NCBI GenBank assembly: GCA_037179385.1
Contig: CM074179.1
Span: forward strand, 2,790,001-2,854,000
Length of the DNA stretch: 64,000 bases
Origin: Holothuria scabra
Lineage: Eukaryota > Echinodermata > Holothuroidea > Aspidochirotida > Holothuriidae
Direction of reading: 5' to 3'
Shown piece after piece: positions 1 through 13,071 of the stretch. The notes under the pieces were generated by a model. It saw only the letters and a list, made by a program, of their open reading frames with translations, did not search any database and was not told the DNA's origin. Every line of letters starts with the position of its first letter. The stretch's first letter is position 1. The position numbers were made by a program, and so were the translations under genes.

Positions 1-734
1 CAACGGTTTCTGCACACTTGTTCCCTACAAACCGTACGCATCATCAAATAAAAACATACCGGTGCGCAACGAAATAGAAATTAAAATCAGCGTAAAGGCC
101 AATTCTCCGTTGTCAGCATCAACAACTATACGAGGGCTTCAATTCTTACGCGTCGCATTGTAATAACACTTAAAACATACTTGAAAATTGTAAGATGCGT
201 TTTGTGTTTCTCCCATATGATTGTTTGTGATTGCTGTCCCTATATACCAGGGGTGTGCATGTGGGTCTTGGCACATTGGTCAATCTAGCGGAGGAAGGGG
301 GCAATGGGTGACGGTAAGACGCCACCTAATATAACCTATACCTGCTCCACTGGGGCTACCCAGATGGCCACAGCAACATGATTTGGTCCAAAATTTTGCA
401 CACCCCTGTTCTATACCATAATGAACCACCGTTGGAAACTGAGGCATTACTAACGTGCCGACCGTTCACAGCCATTACAGTTCATTGCATACATGGGCTG
501 GCGTGCCGCGACAGTGTGAACAAAGTTGTCGGCAACCCTCATAACGTGATTACATAGGCCTATTGGCCGACAGCTATTCACATTATTCAAATCTTGTTGT
601 TGTGGTCAGGAAGTTGCAGCTCCCTGTTGTGGCGAAGGTCAGGCGAGGTTCGTGTATTTGGATTTGTGTTGTGAGAGAAAGGATCAGTCTGAAAAAGCTC
701 CTCCTTGAATATTCTCGTAGAATATTATGCTTAT

Positions 735-824
735 ATTAGTGTATTTGTTATTGCTGATGTGACGAAAAGGGGGGGGGGGGGGGCTGAGGCCGTAAAAGCC
801 CTCCTCGTTGGATCCGCGCCTGCA
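735..824. repeat. MITE end fragment: G-run plus GGATCCGCGCCTGC terminus
   Basis: The stretch 'gatgtgacgaaaa' + G-run + 'ggccgtaaaagccc' + 'ttggatccgcgcctgc' matches the right half of the short element at 32,021-32,181 (same order: 'tgacgaaaa', G-rich, 'ggccggaaaagcc', 'ttggatccgcgcctgc'). I do not see the partner left terminus here, so this is probably a truncated copy. Confidence 0.5.
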
Positions 825-1134
825 CATGGTATCTAGTGGTAGGTATATATACAAAAACAATGGCCTACCTTCGCGTCTTGCACTTGTTTGAAACTGTTAC
901 AACATTCTGCGTACTTGTAGAATGGTAAATTATTTGCCGGCAGTATGTGCGTATTTCATTTGTATGTGGATTATGCCTACAAAATAGTTCATCAAATTCT
1001 TAAGTATATTTCCCTTTATGCATGCAAAATATGTATAATATATAAAGCACCAAATCACATATTTCCACAGCAACACTCAAAAATTTCATTCTGTAGGGGG
1101 GGACATACCCTGTTCCTAATTATTTACCCTGTTG

Positions 1135-1192
1135 TTCCGCGTAAACAATAGATTGTGGGTAAAACAATCCAGTGATCCAAAATTGGCAGAAA
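1135..1192 (+). repeat. SINE tail fragment (same family as 6,985-7,180)
   Basis: The segment 'taaaacaatccagtgatcc' followed by 'aaaattgg' resembles the tail of the tRNA-derived element at 6,985-7,180 ('aaaaaacaatccagtgtcc', 'acaattag'). No tRNA-like head is visible here, so it reads as a 5'-truncated copy. Confidence 0.35.
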
Positions 1193-1863
1193 GGACGAAG
1201 GGTCCGTCAGATCAATCCAGACAGGGGAGGAGCTGGGGGTTTCGTCAGAAGGGGGAGGGGAAGAATGGCCTGCAGGGGCGCTTTCAAGAGGTAGATACCA
1301 TGAGCCTTGGCATAATTTAAGTCATGGCTTTCAAATTGGCCGTTTAGTCATCACCTGGTAGAAGTATGATTTCCCATTCCTCCTGCCCCAGTATAGTTGT
1401 ATTAAAACTTAGTAATATTTTCTGTTAATTTCTTTCGCAAAGTAGTATTAAGCCGACCATTTCGATGTAAAGTCTTCCAAATATTGATCATTAAGCCTAA
1501 GTGCAACTTAAGCAAATTTGTATGCAAACTACGGCTAACTTGTATGCAAATAACCACATCAGTGATATCTATAGCAACATATTATTTGCCCACATGAATT
1601 TAATAAAAATTTCTATTAATTTAGATAAAATATTTTATGGGGTTATATGATTTCTTGATTTATAGGGTAAAAGTTACGCTAAAGTAGACTTTTTTTTATA
1701 ATGAAGTCTTCATAGGAATCTCACCGTTATCTAATTGTTTGGACCAAATATTTCAATAAAAAAGGGGGGTCAGTATGAAGCTTACATGTTAGCATCTTTA
1801 GCAAGTGTTTTACGGGACTTTTGCGGATATTATAAGAGATGAAAAACACGGTCAGGGAACGCA

Positions 1864-1914
1864 TTTTTGGTTCCTTGCATTAGCAAAAGGAACCAATGCA
1901 GTCAGGTTGGCATG

Positions 1915-1948
<34 letters not shown>

Positions 1949-3065
1949 AACATTTGTAAATGTTGGAAATCGAGGTAATTTGTCTGGTAACACACCTTCC
2001 AACCGAAGTAACACCGACAATCGAGGAGTACCACGGTTAGAGAATCAAGTCGGGGCGCCCCTTCGCAATGAAGAAGTAGTGAGAACGTGTTCTTGGATAG
2101 ATCTGAGCAACTTCCTCTATTTGGTATGTTGTACAACCCTATCTGGAAAACACTTTTGTGTATGTTTGTAAATGGTAGAAATCGAGGTAATTTGTCTGGG
2201 TTGCACACCCTCCAACCGAGGTAACATACGATTTCAACCCATCAAGGGGAGGTCGTAGGACATCAGTTAGAATATATATTGTTTTTGTAGACGAGGCCTT
2301 CACAACCTTCGGTAGCTTTTATGTCTCTTAGCTCATTTGACCGTTTCCTCGTTTGGTATGTGTGTGGCTGTGCCTGTGACACTTGCTTGGGTACGCGATA
2401 ACTCAGCAAGGGAAAGATGCACTGAACTAAAACTTCATATATAGATCCGCCATAGTGTGAAGATGTGCTTTTTCATTTTTGGTAGAGGTCAAAGGTCATT
2501 TGGGGTCCACAGAGCCTGACAGAGGTCAAATACTAAAAAACCTTTTAAAATGATATCTTCATGTAGGAAGCCTAGATAGATCTCATATGTGAAATGCGGA
2601 TGCATTATTACATGACAAATAATCATGTAAGTTTTGGTGGAAGTCAAAGGTCATCTGGGGACACAGGAGGTGAAATATCAGAAACTTTGTAAACAAGTTA
2701 AATCTCAAGGAAGGAAGTTTGGATAGACAACATTCTTATGGCACAAATATTCGCCCTACTCTGTTTGGTGGATGACAAAGATCATTTGGGGTCACCAGGG
2801 GTGAAAGGCTAAAAAAAACCCTTCTCAACACGATATTTCAAGGTAGGAATGCAATACTTGGGGTGAGGATGTCATATGGTGAAAAAATAAAATCTGATAT
2901 GTGTGGTGAAAGTCAAGGGTCATCTGGGGTCACCTAGGGTCCAACACTGAAAAACTTTTAACGCGGTATTTTAAGGTAGAAAGGACAGATTTTAAATCAT
3001 TTTTTGTTTGGTTAAGGTCAAAGGTCATCAAGTTCACTGGAGGTCAAGCACTGAAACTGTTATTT
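1864..3065 (+). repeat. Hairpin-(TG)n-DR1 array repeat, copy 1
   Basis: A member of the window's most distinctive repeat family. It opens with an inverted repeat (GGTTCCTT at 1,869-1,876 and AAAGGAACC at 1,886-1,894), then 'aatgcagtcaggttgg', then a (TG)n tract at about 1,912-1,948. After an interrupting stretch it resumes as 'acacttgcttgggtacgcgataactca' near 2,380 and runs as degenerate ~145-bp units with 'gaggtcaaaggtcatttgggg'-type blocks at about 2,486, 2,643, 2,768, 2,917 and 3,014. The interval 1,960-2,370 contains a second 'aatcgaggtaatttgtctgg' repeat at about 1,969 and 2,179, which suggests a local duplication or insertion. Confidence 0.75.
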
Positions 3066-3822
3066 AAAAAATCTTGTAAGCAAGATAATGATATGGATGT
3101 TCCTGTGTCAGTTACTACTGTAGCAACAATTGAAATTTGTAGTAAAACTTTTACTTGGGGAAAGCAGTAATATGTGGAATTGTTAAAAGGAGTTTTTAAG
3201 GTCATATAAAGTTTAGATATGTTGAAGAGATACTTATTTTGAGCATTTCGGTGAAATTTGCATTGAAATCCGATGTGTGGTTCTCAAGATGCAAGGAAAG
3301 ATACGAGTTAAGTTGTTATATTTGAACAAAAAATGAACGTGAAGCAAACACAAATGACACCATATCCTCACATTAGCAGAACCTTTTGTTTTTCTTTAGA
3401 CTTCACCACCAATGTTCTCCTCAACAATCTCAAATGCGATTGCATAATTGGCACGAGAACTTTACATTCCCATCAGAAGTTCACATCCCTATTAACTTCA
3501 ATGTCAACCCACCAGTTTGAAAAAAGGAAAAAAAAATGGAAGCAAAACACAATGTGAGGAAGTTTTGCTGCCCTCGTGTTCACTTTGCAACGCAAATCTT
3601 GTGACTTGATTAACTGATATCTCGAGAAATACAGGTGCAATTTGAACGAAAATTTCACCACACTGTCTGAATTTGGTTCCTCTTTCGCACATGAAAATTA
3701 TATTTTTGCTTAAACTTCCACTTTGATCACGAGTATCCATATACAAAGTGTTGTATTTTATCTGTTAAAGTAAAGTTGTTTGAACTGCTGAAAGTTGACT
3801 TTTCTATTACTGTATCTTCTAG

Positions 3823-4146
3823 TTGAATACGGCAGACTGTTAGTAGACGTTGCCAGCGATCTCACGCTAGACGTTTCGCTCAAACTATCTGAGCTTTTTA
3901 GTCTACCAGCCTCAGAAGTTGATCTTCTTAGACGTATGTCTAACTATGGGACACCAGGGACCAAGTTACTGGAAATACTGAAAGTACGTGGAATCATCAA
4001 CATGTATGATACCGACAATCTACAAAAGGCATTTGCTTTGTTGAAACAGGAGAAGATTAACCGTGATTTACTAGTGCCATACCAAAGAAAGATAGACTCT
4101 CATTTACATGATTTACATAAAGCAAATGAACTGCTCACTTGGCAAG
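3823..4146 (+). CDS. Exon: N-terminal death-effector-like domain
   Basis: Acceptor '...tatcttctag' ends at 3,822; donor is CAAG|GTAAGA at 4,147. The exon begins in codon position 2 and ends with one leftover base (phase 1 on both sides). It encodes EYGRLLVDVASDLTLDVSLK, then LSELFSLPASEVDLLRRMSN and GTKLLEILKVRGII...NLQKAFALLKQ...NRDLLVPYQRKI. The spacing of hydrophobic residues and the 'LLEILKxRGIIxxxxxDNLxxxFxLLKQxxxxDLL' half fit a death-effector domain better than a death domain or CARD. There is no initiator Met near the start, so an upstream exon must exist. Confidence 0.7.
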
Positions 4147-7100
4147 GTAAGATTCCATGTTTCGTTGATGTGTGTATAAAGACTTTGCAATTTCGTTAAG
4201 GATCCGCCATTCTGGAGGACACTCACGCTAAATACACATGGCTTTGCGCTGAAAGCACTGCACTCAGTGTGCACTGATATAAAGACTCTGTGCGTACACG
4301 TCACTTATCGAACAAGCGTGTTGAGTGTGGTCTACCACGTAGTTATACGTACCACAATATTACATGAACCCCAATATGGCTCCCAATAGGGAGTATTATG
4401 ACGCCATAGAAAAGCCCGTACAGAGACTGCATGCACTCAAAGACAGACACTAGTTACATAAATTAAATTTTCCCTATGGGGCAAGAAAAATTCTCAAGTG
4501 TTGGATGTTCTACAAATGACATAAAATTACAAAGATTTAAGAGTAGCTCAAATTTTAATGCCCATAGATATCCTGAATTAACGGGGTTGGGCCTTGTGTG
4601 GTTAACAGGATATATGCTCTCCAGAAATAAATTAGCTTTGTGTTACACAAGTAAGCGAATGATACCTTCGTCTATCATTTGAATAATCATAAGTTCAAAC
4701 ATTGATACCAGTGAAGTAGAAAATCTCATTTGTCGATCTCAACCTAATTTTTCACCGAAGTATACTTTAAAGCTAGTCATAGTTATGATTTTTAATATTT
4801 TATTCAAGTTAGGCTATATCAATACAGAGAGAGACTCCCCAACGGGAACAAAGCTTTAAAGTTGTTTTGTTAGCTGCTGGTTGAAGAACGAAAAGTAGAT
4901 ACTCAAAAGGAATTTTTTATTGTGGGTTCCTGGAAAATGCGTCCTCCATACCATGGCATGGAACTGAGGCTCAAGTAGCCGTGTAGCATTTGAAACTTGC
5001 CAAGCAGATATTTCTGTGTCTTATGTACTTTTCTTTTATATTAACAGATGTCAGAAGATTAAAAGAGACTGATACAAAGAGGTCCGAATCATCTCCTGAC
5101 GTCAAAGAAAGGGATACTGAAGTGTTCTCAACTATGAAGGGGAAGTTGGAACCAGCCGTAGATCAGTTTGTCAGTACAAGTGGAAGTAATAGTACAGGCC
5201 AGGAAATGCTTGCACCATATCAGGAGTTCAGAATTGGAAGAGAAGGAGGCACTGTTAGTAATGCAGGCATTACCTTATCAATACCAGAGGGTACTTTCTG
5301 TGAGGATCGCATCATTGGGGTTGGTGTAATTGGTCGTCCCAACCCATTGGCATCAAGGGAAGAATATGAAGGAGTCAGAATTTCACCTATTGTATACTTG
5401 GAACCTGCAGGCTTGGTGCTGGCAGCGCCAGTGCTCCTTACAGTACAACACTCTTTGTCTGAAGCCAGTGAGGGCGAGGGTTACAGTTTGACACTCCATG
5501 CAGGATTCCAGACCAAAGATCAGCAATCCGTAAAAGTATCAGGTAGGCAACTATCCATTTTTCTCATTAAGATGTACTTAGAGAAAATGTGCAGTAGCCA
5601 GCTGAAGGAAGCAGAAACGTCTGACTAAAGCTAACTCTCATATCAAATAAACTGCGCTTCTGAAATTCCTGTTACAGACATGAATCTCATCTTGATCTCC
5701 GACAATTATACATTTCTTCTAAATTGAGTTCACTCATGGCCCTTATATTCCGCTATATTGTGCTCATTCTTCGCTTTTACGGCTCGTCAATCTGCCATAT
5801 TTGTGAAGGACAACTAGACAAAACTCCCAAAGGTTGCTTTAAAATTCATCGTTTTTGTAGTTTCGTCCTGCATGCAGTTCAGTATGACTTAAATCCTGCA
5901 TTTTGAATATGTCTTAGGATTCATGTAGAGTCGACTTTCTCTCTACAGATGAAACTGCTTGGAAGGAAGAAACTCTTTTGGATCTTCCCATCACAGAGAA
6001 GAGGATTAGCCTAGAAATAACAAGCTTTGGTTATTTCTTTGTCAGTTTTCTAAGCCAGAATGTAATACCAGTACAGAGGGTTCGACTGTTAGTATTTGTT
6101 GAAAGCATATTAGATGTCCGTGATGATATCTTCATTACAATAATCTTCTGCAGTGACTGTGATCCAGTTTATGAGGTACAAAACTTGTTCTAGAATATCG
6201 ACACAGAATGAGTAGGATGCTTGCATATAGAATGAGTAATTCCATGATATTAACAAATCACATATACCAGAGATTGATTGATAAACACATGGTAATGTCA
6301 AGTAATGGGCTTCATAACGTCAACGACAAACTAATTGATACCAGTGCCTCACAATTCTGTGTCACAAAACACAAATTTCCAAGATATGTGAATATAGAGA
6401 AACGTTACACGTGTTCAAAGCTATAGGATTTATTTGTATCGGAACACATGTTTAAAAGGACAAGTAACAGGAACAGATACGTATCAAATTGTGTGATATC
6501 CAGAAACTTTGTTGGGCTTATCGAGAAATATCAATTGTTGAGAAAACCTAAGACAAGATTTCTCGAAAGAAGATAACAATATTACCTCACAATGTAAAAC
6601 CAACCAAGCTGCCACCACCGTCCATGTTACATACGTGCCCTTTGAAATGTACGGTTACTCTGTGGAAATATGTTTTGAGGCGACGTTACATACTACACAT
6701 CAAATGTTTTTAAATGGAGCGACAGGCAATTACACATCTACCATCTCCCACATTGCACAACCCACAATGAGATTAGGTCAGAGGGTGTTCACATAATTCA
6801 CTGCTCCAGTTGGCTCGATCTCCTCTGCATGGTCAATGCAGCCCATTAACCAAGACAGAATTGAACTCTCCATATACTTCCATCTTTTGTCGACGCGTTT
6901 TGAGATTTTGGCCAAAGGATGAAACGGGCTGCCCAAAAGGCAATGACGAAATACCAGCATCAAAGACCCCACGTTATAGTAACCTACTTGGTTTTGGTGT
7001 AGTGGTGGCGCACTCGCCTCTCATGCAAGAGGTCCGTGTTTAAATTCGAGATTGAGCCATGCCAAAGAGTTATAATGTGGAATCCTTTGTCGCTGAGAGT

Positions 7101-10100
7101 GATGCTCGAGTGAGAGTGAATACGAAAAATGGAGTTAAAAAACAATCCAGTGTCCACAATTAGAAAAATAGTCATGTGTGCCGTTAGATAAAACCACGAG
7201 AATAGAAGAAGAGGCTTTTAAACTCCAACAACCCAAACCAAACCGCATTATGGTACTGTATATTTTTGCACATGAATGCAGATCCTAGTAGCCTTAAAGA
7301 AGTCGTTAAATTATTCATGCAACATGCACTTGATTGACTTCTGTCATATGTTAAATTATACTTTGAAATGCTACCTTGAACGCCTGAAAGAAAATTTTGA
7401 TGTCTTATTTCCAGATGCTCCTCTCTGCTCACCGATCAAAACTTCTTATTGCAAGTGATCCTGTAATGCACGTTCAACTCTGTGAAAAGGATTCCACTCC
7501 AAATTGTGTTGATGTGACACTTTCATCGTTTGATGACACGTACGCGCCGGAATCTCAAGAATCAACTAAGGTTTGTGAAAATTAATACGTTAAGCATAAT
7601 TTACCTAACTTGTATTAAAGATGAAGTCAACGCCAACGTTTACAGTACCGTATAAGATGTGCTTTATTGGCCATAATGGTGTACAACATTTCTCTGCCAG
7701 CTTGGCTCTAGCTTAAAATTTGGACATTGAACAAAACGAAGGACACTTTTTGCTTAGTTATGTCATTACCTGTCAACGTAATGTCTGTCATGATGGTTTC
7801 CACTTTCAGTCACGTGTACGTGTGCTTTACACTTCCTTGTAAACAGACAACTTATTATGCTATGCTAAAAGTTGCTATACGTTAACGTAGAGCAAAATTT
7901 TGCATCTGTATTTAATGTGTTCAGAAAGACTAAGTTATCATTAATGACATCGCTTTCTGTGGGGTTGTCATTTCCTTCTCTTAGTAAGTGTGTTCTGATT
8001 AATCGAATCAAGTGATTACGTGAAGGATAGTAATTGTAACTTCTTTACAGATATAACGCTATTTTCTTTCCTAGATTCTCGCAATTAACCAGTTGATGAG
8101 TTCAACTGGCGTTAATGAACAGTTCAAACTGAGTAAGAAAGAAGGTGAAGATTTTCAAGATGTATCTTTCAAAATTACAGTATCACAAGGCGATGAGATC
8201 ATGATAGAATTGAAATTGAAAACAAAGGTGAGTGTTTTTAAAATTATACGTTCCAGACCATTTCACTTTTCTTCATTGCCAGTTGTTGCCGGTAGTTTAT
8301 AAAGTTATTTCTTTACCAAACCTTTTCTCTATTTGTTATCCCAGATTATTCTGAGCTCATTTTAATGAATGAATCATACGCTTTTGCCAACTATAGTATA
8401 TGCATCACCTGCTACTAGTGATGCTAACATATGCCTGAGCAAATGAGCGCATGTACAGCATCGTGATTATGACTGTGCTAGGCTGATCTTATTTTTGAGC
8501 AAACGTGTTCGTGGAAATCCTCCTTAGCTAGCCTATACCTAAAATCAAATGCATACCGATTGGTATGTTCTTAACCGTAATAAGCACAATACATGTAAAT
8601 GCATAATTAGTGGCAAAATGGGAGAGGTCTAAAACATGAAATTACTTTGTATCTACAATCTGCATTATCATCATTTGCGTGTCATTACCTGCGTGTAATA
8701 CCTATTCTCGTTTCTTATTGCATCTCTTCACCAGATAAAAGATTTACTGATTTCAAGAGACAGTAAATACCAACTACTGCATATGACAAGTCTAGGTAAC
8801 GAGCTTTCATAAAATATTGAATCTACCCAGAAGTATGTAGGATTTGTTTCATTCAGTCCAAGGAAAACTCGGATGATGAAGTTTGGGGTCTATAAACGGT
8901 TTTGATAAAGTTAAGAAGATAAAAGGTTCCTTTTGATCATAGTGAAATATCCATGCTACCAATAGTAACCTTAAAATTGTATGTAACCTCCCACAAGTGG
9001 TCACTTCACTGTCCTTATATATAAGCAAGCAGTAAGTATGCCTGCTAAAACACTCCTTTCTACAAAGCTCTTTGAACTGCTGGCATTACATATTTGGGTG
9101 GAATCGTTAATTACTAAGCATACTGATTATTTTGGAATGTGGTATGCCAGAGACAGAAGTGAAGACTAATTTGCAATATGTTCACCTGCACCTCAATTCC
9201 CAAGAACACGTTACTTCAATCGGGCCCTTTAAAATGACACCCTAGTGTTAAACACGATATGGCACATGAGTAATTTGAAGTCACAAATGATAATTGGGTG
9301 TCTTGCATCAAAATAAGAAGTACAAAAGATCATATAAGTGAATAAGTGGTTTGATACTCGCAATGTCACAAATGTCACATGTACCTGTTTCATTAAAGGA
9401 GAAATATGCTGTAATACATTTAATGTGGCATTTCATTATAAACATACGGGCACACTTCCTAATTGGAAACCATATTGTCTTCTGGAATCATCAAAGGTCA
9501 AATATGGAATATTTACAACCACAATGTTTGCTGTTAAAAGCAAAATTTCAAAACTTCCTTATGGGTGCAGAACTTAAACACACTTAACCCATTGTTTTTG
9601 TTAAAGTTATTAAAGTTAATAGAGAATAGGGAGAGTTAAACTCTGGAAAATGATGAGCACGCTACTATATTCGGTGAGGTAAAGCGTTCAGCTCAACACT
9701 GAAATTCAAAATCGGATAATATTTGTATTGTCCTTCCTCTCAGATTATTGGTATGTAATTTTATGCTTCTTACATCCTTGTAGTGATCGCATTTTTTTCT
9801 TTCCAATTAACACAGATCTGACGTTATATAAGAAGTCGAAAGCTGAAATGGCTTCCCAGCTATCTGAGCAGGACGTATCAATGCTTGCACACTACTTTGG
9901 ACTTACTCGAATGGAGAAGAAATCCCTTTATGAAAATGGCAATAGAGGAATGAAGTTGATGGAAATACTGAGCGATAAGAATATCATTCAACCTGGGAGG
10001 ATGGTAACACTATTTGAAGGAATGGCAGATATTTACCACACGGAAAATTCTAACATTATACTAGACTATATCAAAGAGATCTCTCATCAGTTCAGTGAAT

Positions 10101-13037
10101 GTGATGAAAAATCTCCAAGAAGAGAGGATGGAACTTCGCCGCTCACTGCAACTGTAAAGATAGCAGTAGGTAAGGCAATGCTAGTAATAAAGTAAGACAT
10201 GTAAATGTTGTTTATAGTCGAGAAACAGTTCAGGAGACCATATACGTGGAACAATTCAGAACCCAAAAGCCAACCTTTCGTTGTCAATCACCAAACCTTA
10301 CTGACTTTCCGGAGGCAAAATTCATTACTATCAAAATATGCTGAATAATTTTCTCTGTCAGGATCTGAAAACCGCCTTTCAATAGCGAATAGCGGTCTGA
10401 AGATACTTATTTTCAACGTAATGTATTTTTTTTTAGTTTGAGGGCACTATGGGAAAGCCAATGCCATCGCGGCATATAAATTTGGCATTACATTCAGTTT
10501 ATTTTAAATTTTGGTTCAACTGCAGGTAAGTCAGCATCGTTGCTGGCTATATACCCCTCCATATTGTGTAGGGTGATATTGGAACTACAGGAAACGATAT
10601 TCAAATATTCCAACAGTATCAAGTTTCAAGGATATACAGGACGTTCAATTATACGGAACAACCAAAGGAATCTTAGAAAATGTATTTACATTTCCTACCT
10701 TTCGGTGGTTTCGTTGGAAAGAGATAGATTCTATCTTTTACAAAACATGACCAATCTTTAAAGTGAGATGCCATGAGTTAGGAAACTGGTATTGCATTAG
10801 GGTTTGAAGGATATGGTCTGGAATGCTTTTATTTGTCTTAGGTAATACAGGTTAAGAGAACCAGATATGCCTTTAATCGTTTTAATGCTAAGATGATTCC
10901 GCAGAAGTGATGATCTTCAGAGTTGGCAATGGATTGGGAAAGTCTGGAAACGAATTGGGAGACTTGTCCTTCACCACCAGTTTATTTTATGGATTTTCAA
11001 GGTTGCCTATACTGGGTATATTTTTAAAACAATATTTTCTTTAAAGCGATGCATTAAGCAATAATTTTATCAACAAATTTGGATTCTATGGAAAATTTAC
11101 ACCTCTCTTGGTGTAAATTTTGTCAAGTTCGAGTTTTATGAGCATTTTAACTGGAAGGAAAAAGTAGACAAAAGATCACAATAACTATGCACCTGTTAAA
11201 TTAGATTTATGTTTAGATATTTACACTGTACGACTGTGTATTCTGAGGGATCAACCTCTCATGTTGACAGATAAACTTCGGCATAGCTAAATGTGACAAT
11301 TTCAGTCTTTCACCCCATTTTCTCAGTGCAGGACAAAGCGAACACAAGCAGTGTCAGTCCATAAGGTCCTTTTCCGCCAATTCAAGCTTGGAAACAGGGA
11401 CCGCGGAGACGGGGGGCTGGGGAGGGGGCTTTAGCCCCGCACTTTTTGTTTGCTGTGGGAATTTTGGGCCGCCTTAAACTGCATTTATTTTATTGGACAT
11501 ATTCAAAATTGGCTCCGCGGCGTCTGGGAAAAGAAACTTGAACCAAGGCAATAAGCCGATCAAGCAAAAAAATCAATTAGGAAGCTTGAAAAGGCACATA
11601 TGATCCAAGAAAAGCTTCCTGTAGGGTCTCGTAAGAAAGGCTGTCTAACGTCATGTATTCATATGTATCGCACGAAGGAAAATCGTGTAAAGGTGATGCC
11701 ATTTTCATTTTTTCCGAAGAAGCGTTTCGATCCTATTGCTCAAATTCAATGGAGACGAACGACCCACAAGAGAAGCTTGGCAATTTTCATCGTTTTCAAA
11801 AAAAAGAAAAAAAAGAAGAAAACAAAAGAGACTCTAGCACATTTAGAGACTTCTTTCCTAGGAAAAATGCTAAGTTATGTTGGTACTGTAGTTCACTGAA
11901 CAGTTTTGAAAAACTCGAACAAGTTTGCTGTGTTCTTCGTCTGATGCTTAATTAATTTAATACAGACTCGATAGCCGCAACTTTTTTTATGGGCACCGTT
12001 TCTTATACTTTAAGGTTAGCTAGTGGATCTTGCCAGCAATTGCGTTCATTAAAAAATTGTCCACAGATCTTTGTGTCTTCCGATGGGTGCAATCTTAGAT
12101 ATGACTAAACATACATTTATAAAGCAAATCGATGACTTTGTAATACACTAAGTGTTCATACGTGTTCATTCTTTGAGTCAGGGAAAGTTTTCCACAATTG
12201 GGAGAATTCTCATTTTCACACAAATGGGGTCCTAACACGAACTGATAAATATTCGCACTTGTTGAACGGACTCCTTCATAGTTCATCTCAAACTTGACCA
12301 TTTGTTTGTGGTTCAACATATTGTAACTAATGGCAACATCTTTTATTGATAAAACAGTACCTGTACAGTGTAGTATTTAATTACCAGAGTATTTAATATA
12401 ATTAATTTTACGATGAAGCATCATGTCTCCATGAATACCAAAAATTGATTAATGAAGAGACTATTTTGTTGCACCACCATGCATGAACAGCTGAACTTGA
12501 TCAAAATTGTAAAGGAATTTTTGTATAAATGCTTAACTTTTCAAATAGCTTCATTTACAAATCCTGATGGTGAAAAGAAGATCCAAATTCTGAACACCCT
12601 AAATTGTAGTTTTTGAAAAGGTAATCTTACGTTTCCCTTAAAAGATGGAGCTGATTTACAAGAAATTTTCTAAATAGCTAACGATTGAGTTAATTCCTAA
12701 CCTAATCCCTCCCTCTAACAATGAATGCAATCGATACAATACACAAGCAACTGCAAATCAAGAAATTCTTTTTTGAACAGTGCGCATTAAACCCCCCCCC
12801 CCTTTTCTGAAGTTTTTAACTTATTTTAATACAGATCAATGTGGTGTCTGAAACTTAATAGCAAATACACATTTTATTCAATTTTAATAGATTTAACGCA
12901 GTTCCCATTCTTTACAGTGGCTGAGCTGCCATATGGTCAGGCCGGGGACCAAAATCGTCTATCGGCGCCCTTTTTGGTTCCTTGCGGTAGCAAAGGAACC
13001 TATGTAGTCAGGTTGGCGTGTGTGTGTGTGTGTGTGT

Positions 13038-13071
<34 letters not shown>

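Larger units (their letters stand above)
1..1863. other. Gene-poor stretch upstream of the first recognised exon
   Basis: No coding exon is convincing here. It should contain the 5' exon(s) or promoter of the DED-ZU5 gene that begins at 3,823 or be its first intron, but I could not find an exon ending in the required phase (one leftover base). It holds a G-run at about 769-783 followed by a GGATCCGCGCCTGC terminus near 810-823 (a repeat end seen again at 32.17 kb), and a SINE tail fragment near 1,135-1,190. The remainder is AT-rich unique-looking sequence. Confidence 0.5.

Noticed and set aside
6985..7060. A possible tRNA gene
   Set aside because: The B box is degenerate (gtttaaattcgag), the acceptor stem does not close, and a SINE body and tail follow; it reads as a tRNA-derived SINE.
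11600..11955. Two overlapping Lys-rich frames as a small gene
   Set aside because: They cross an A-rich tract, overlap each other in different frames and show no domain or splice evidence.
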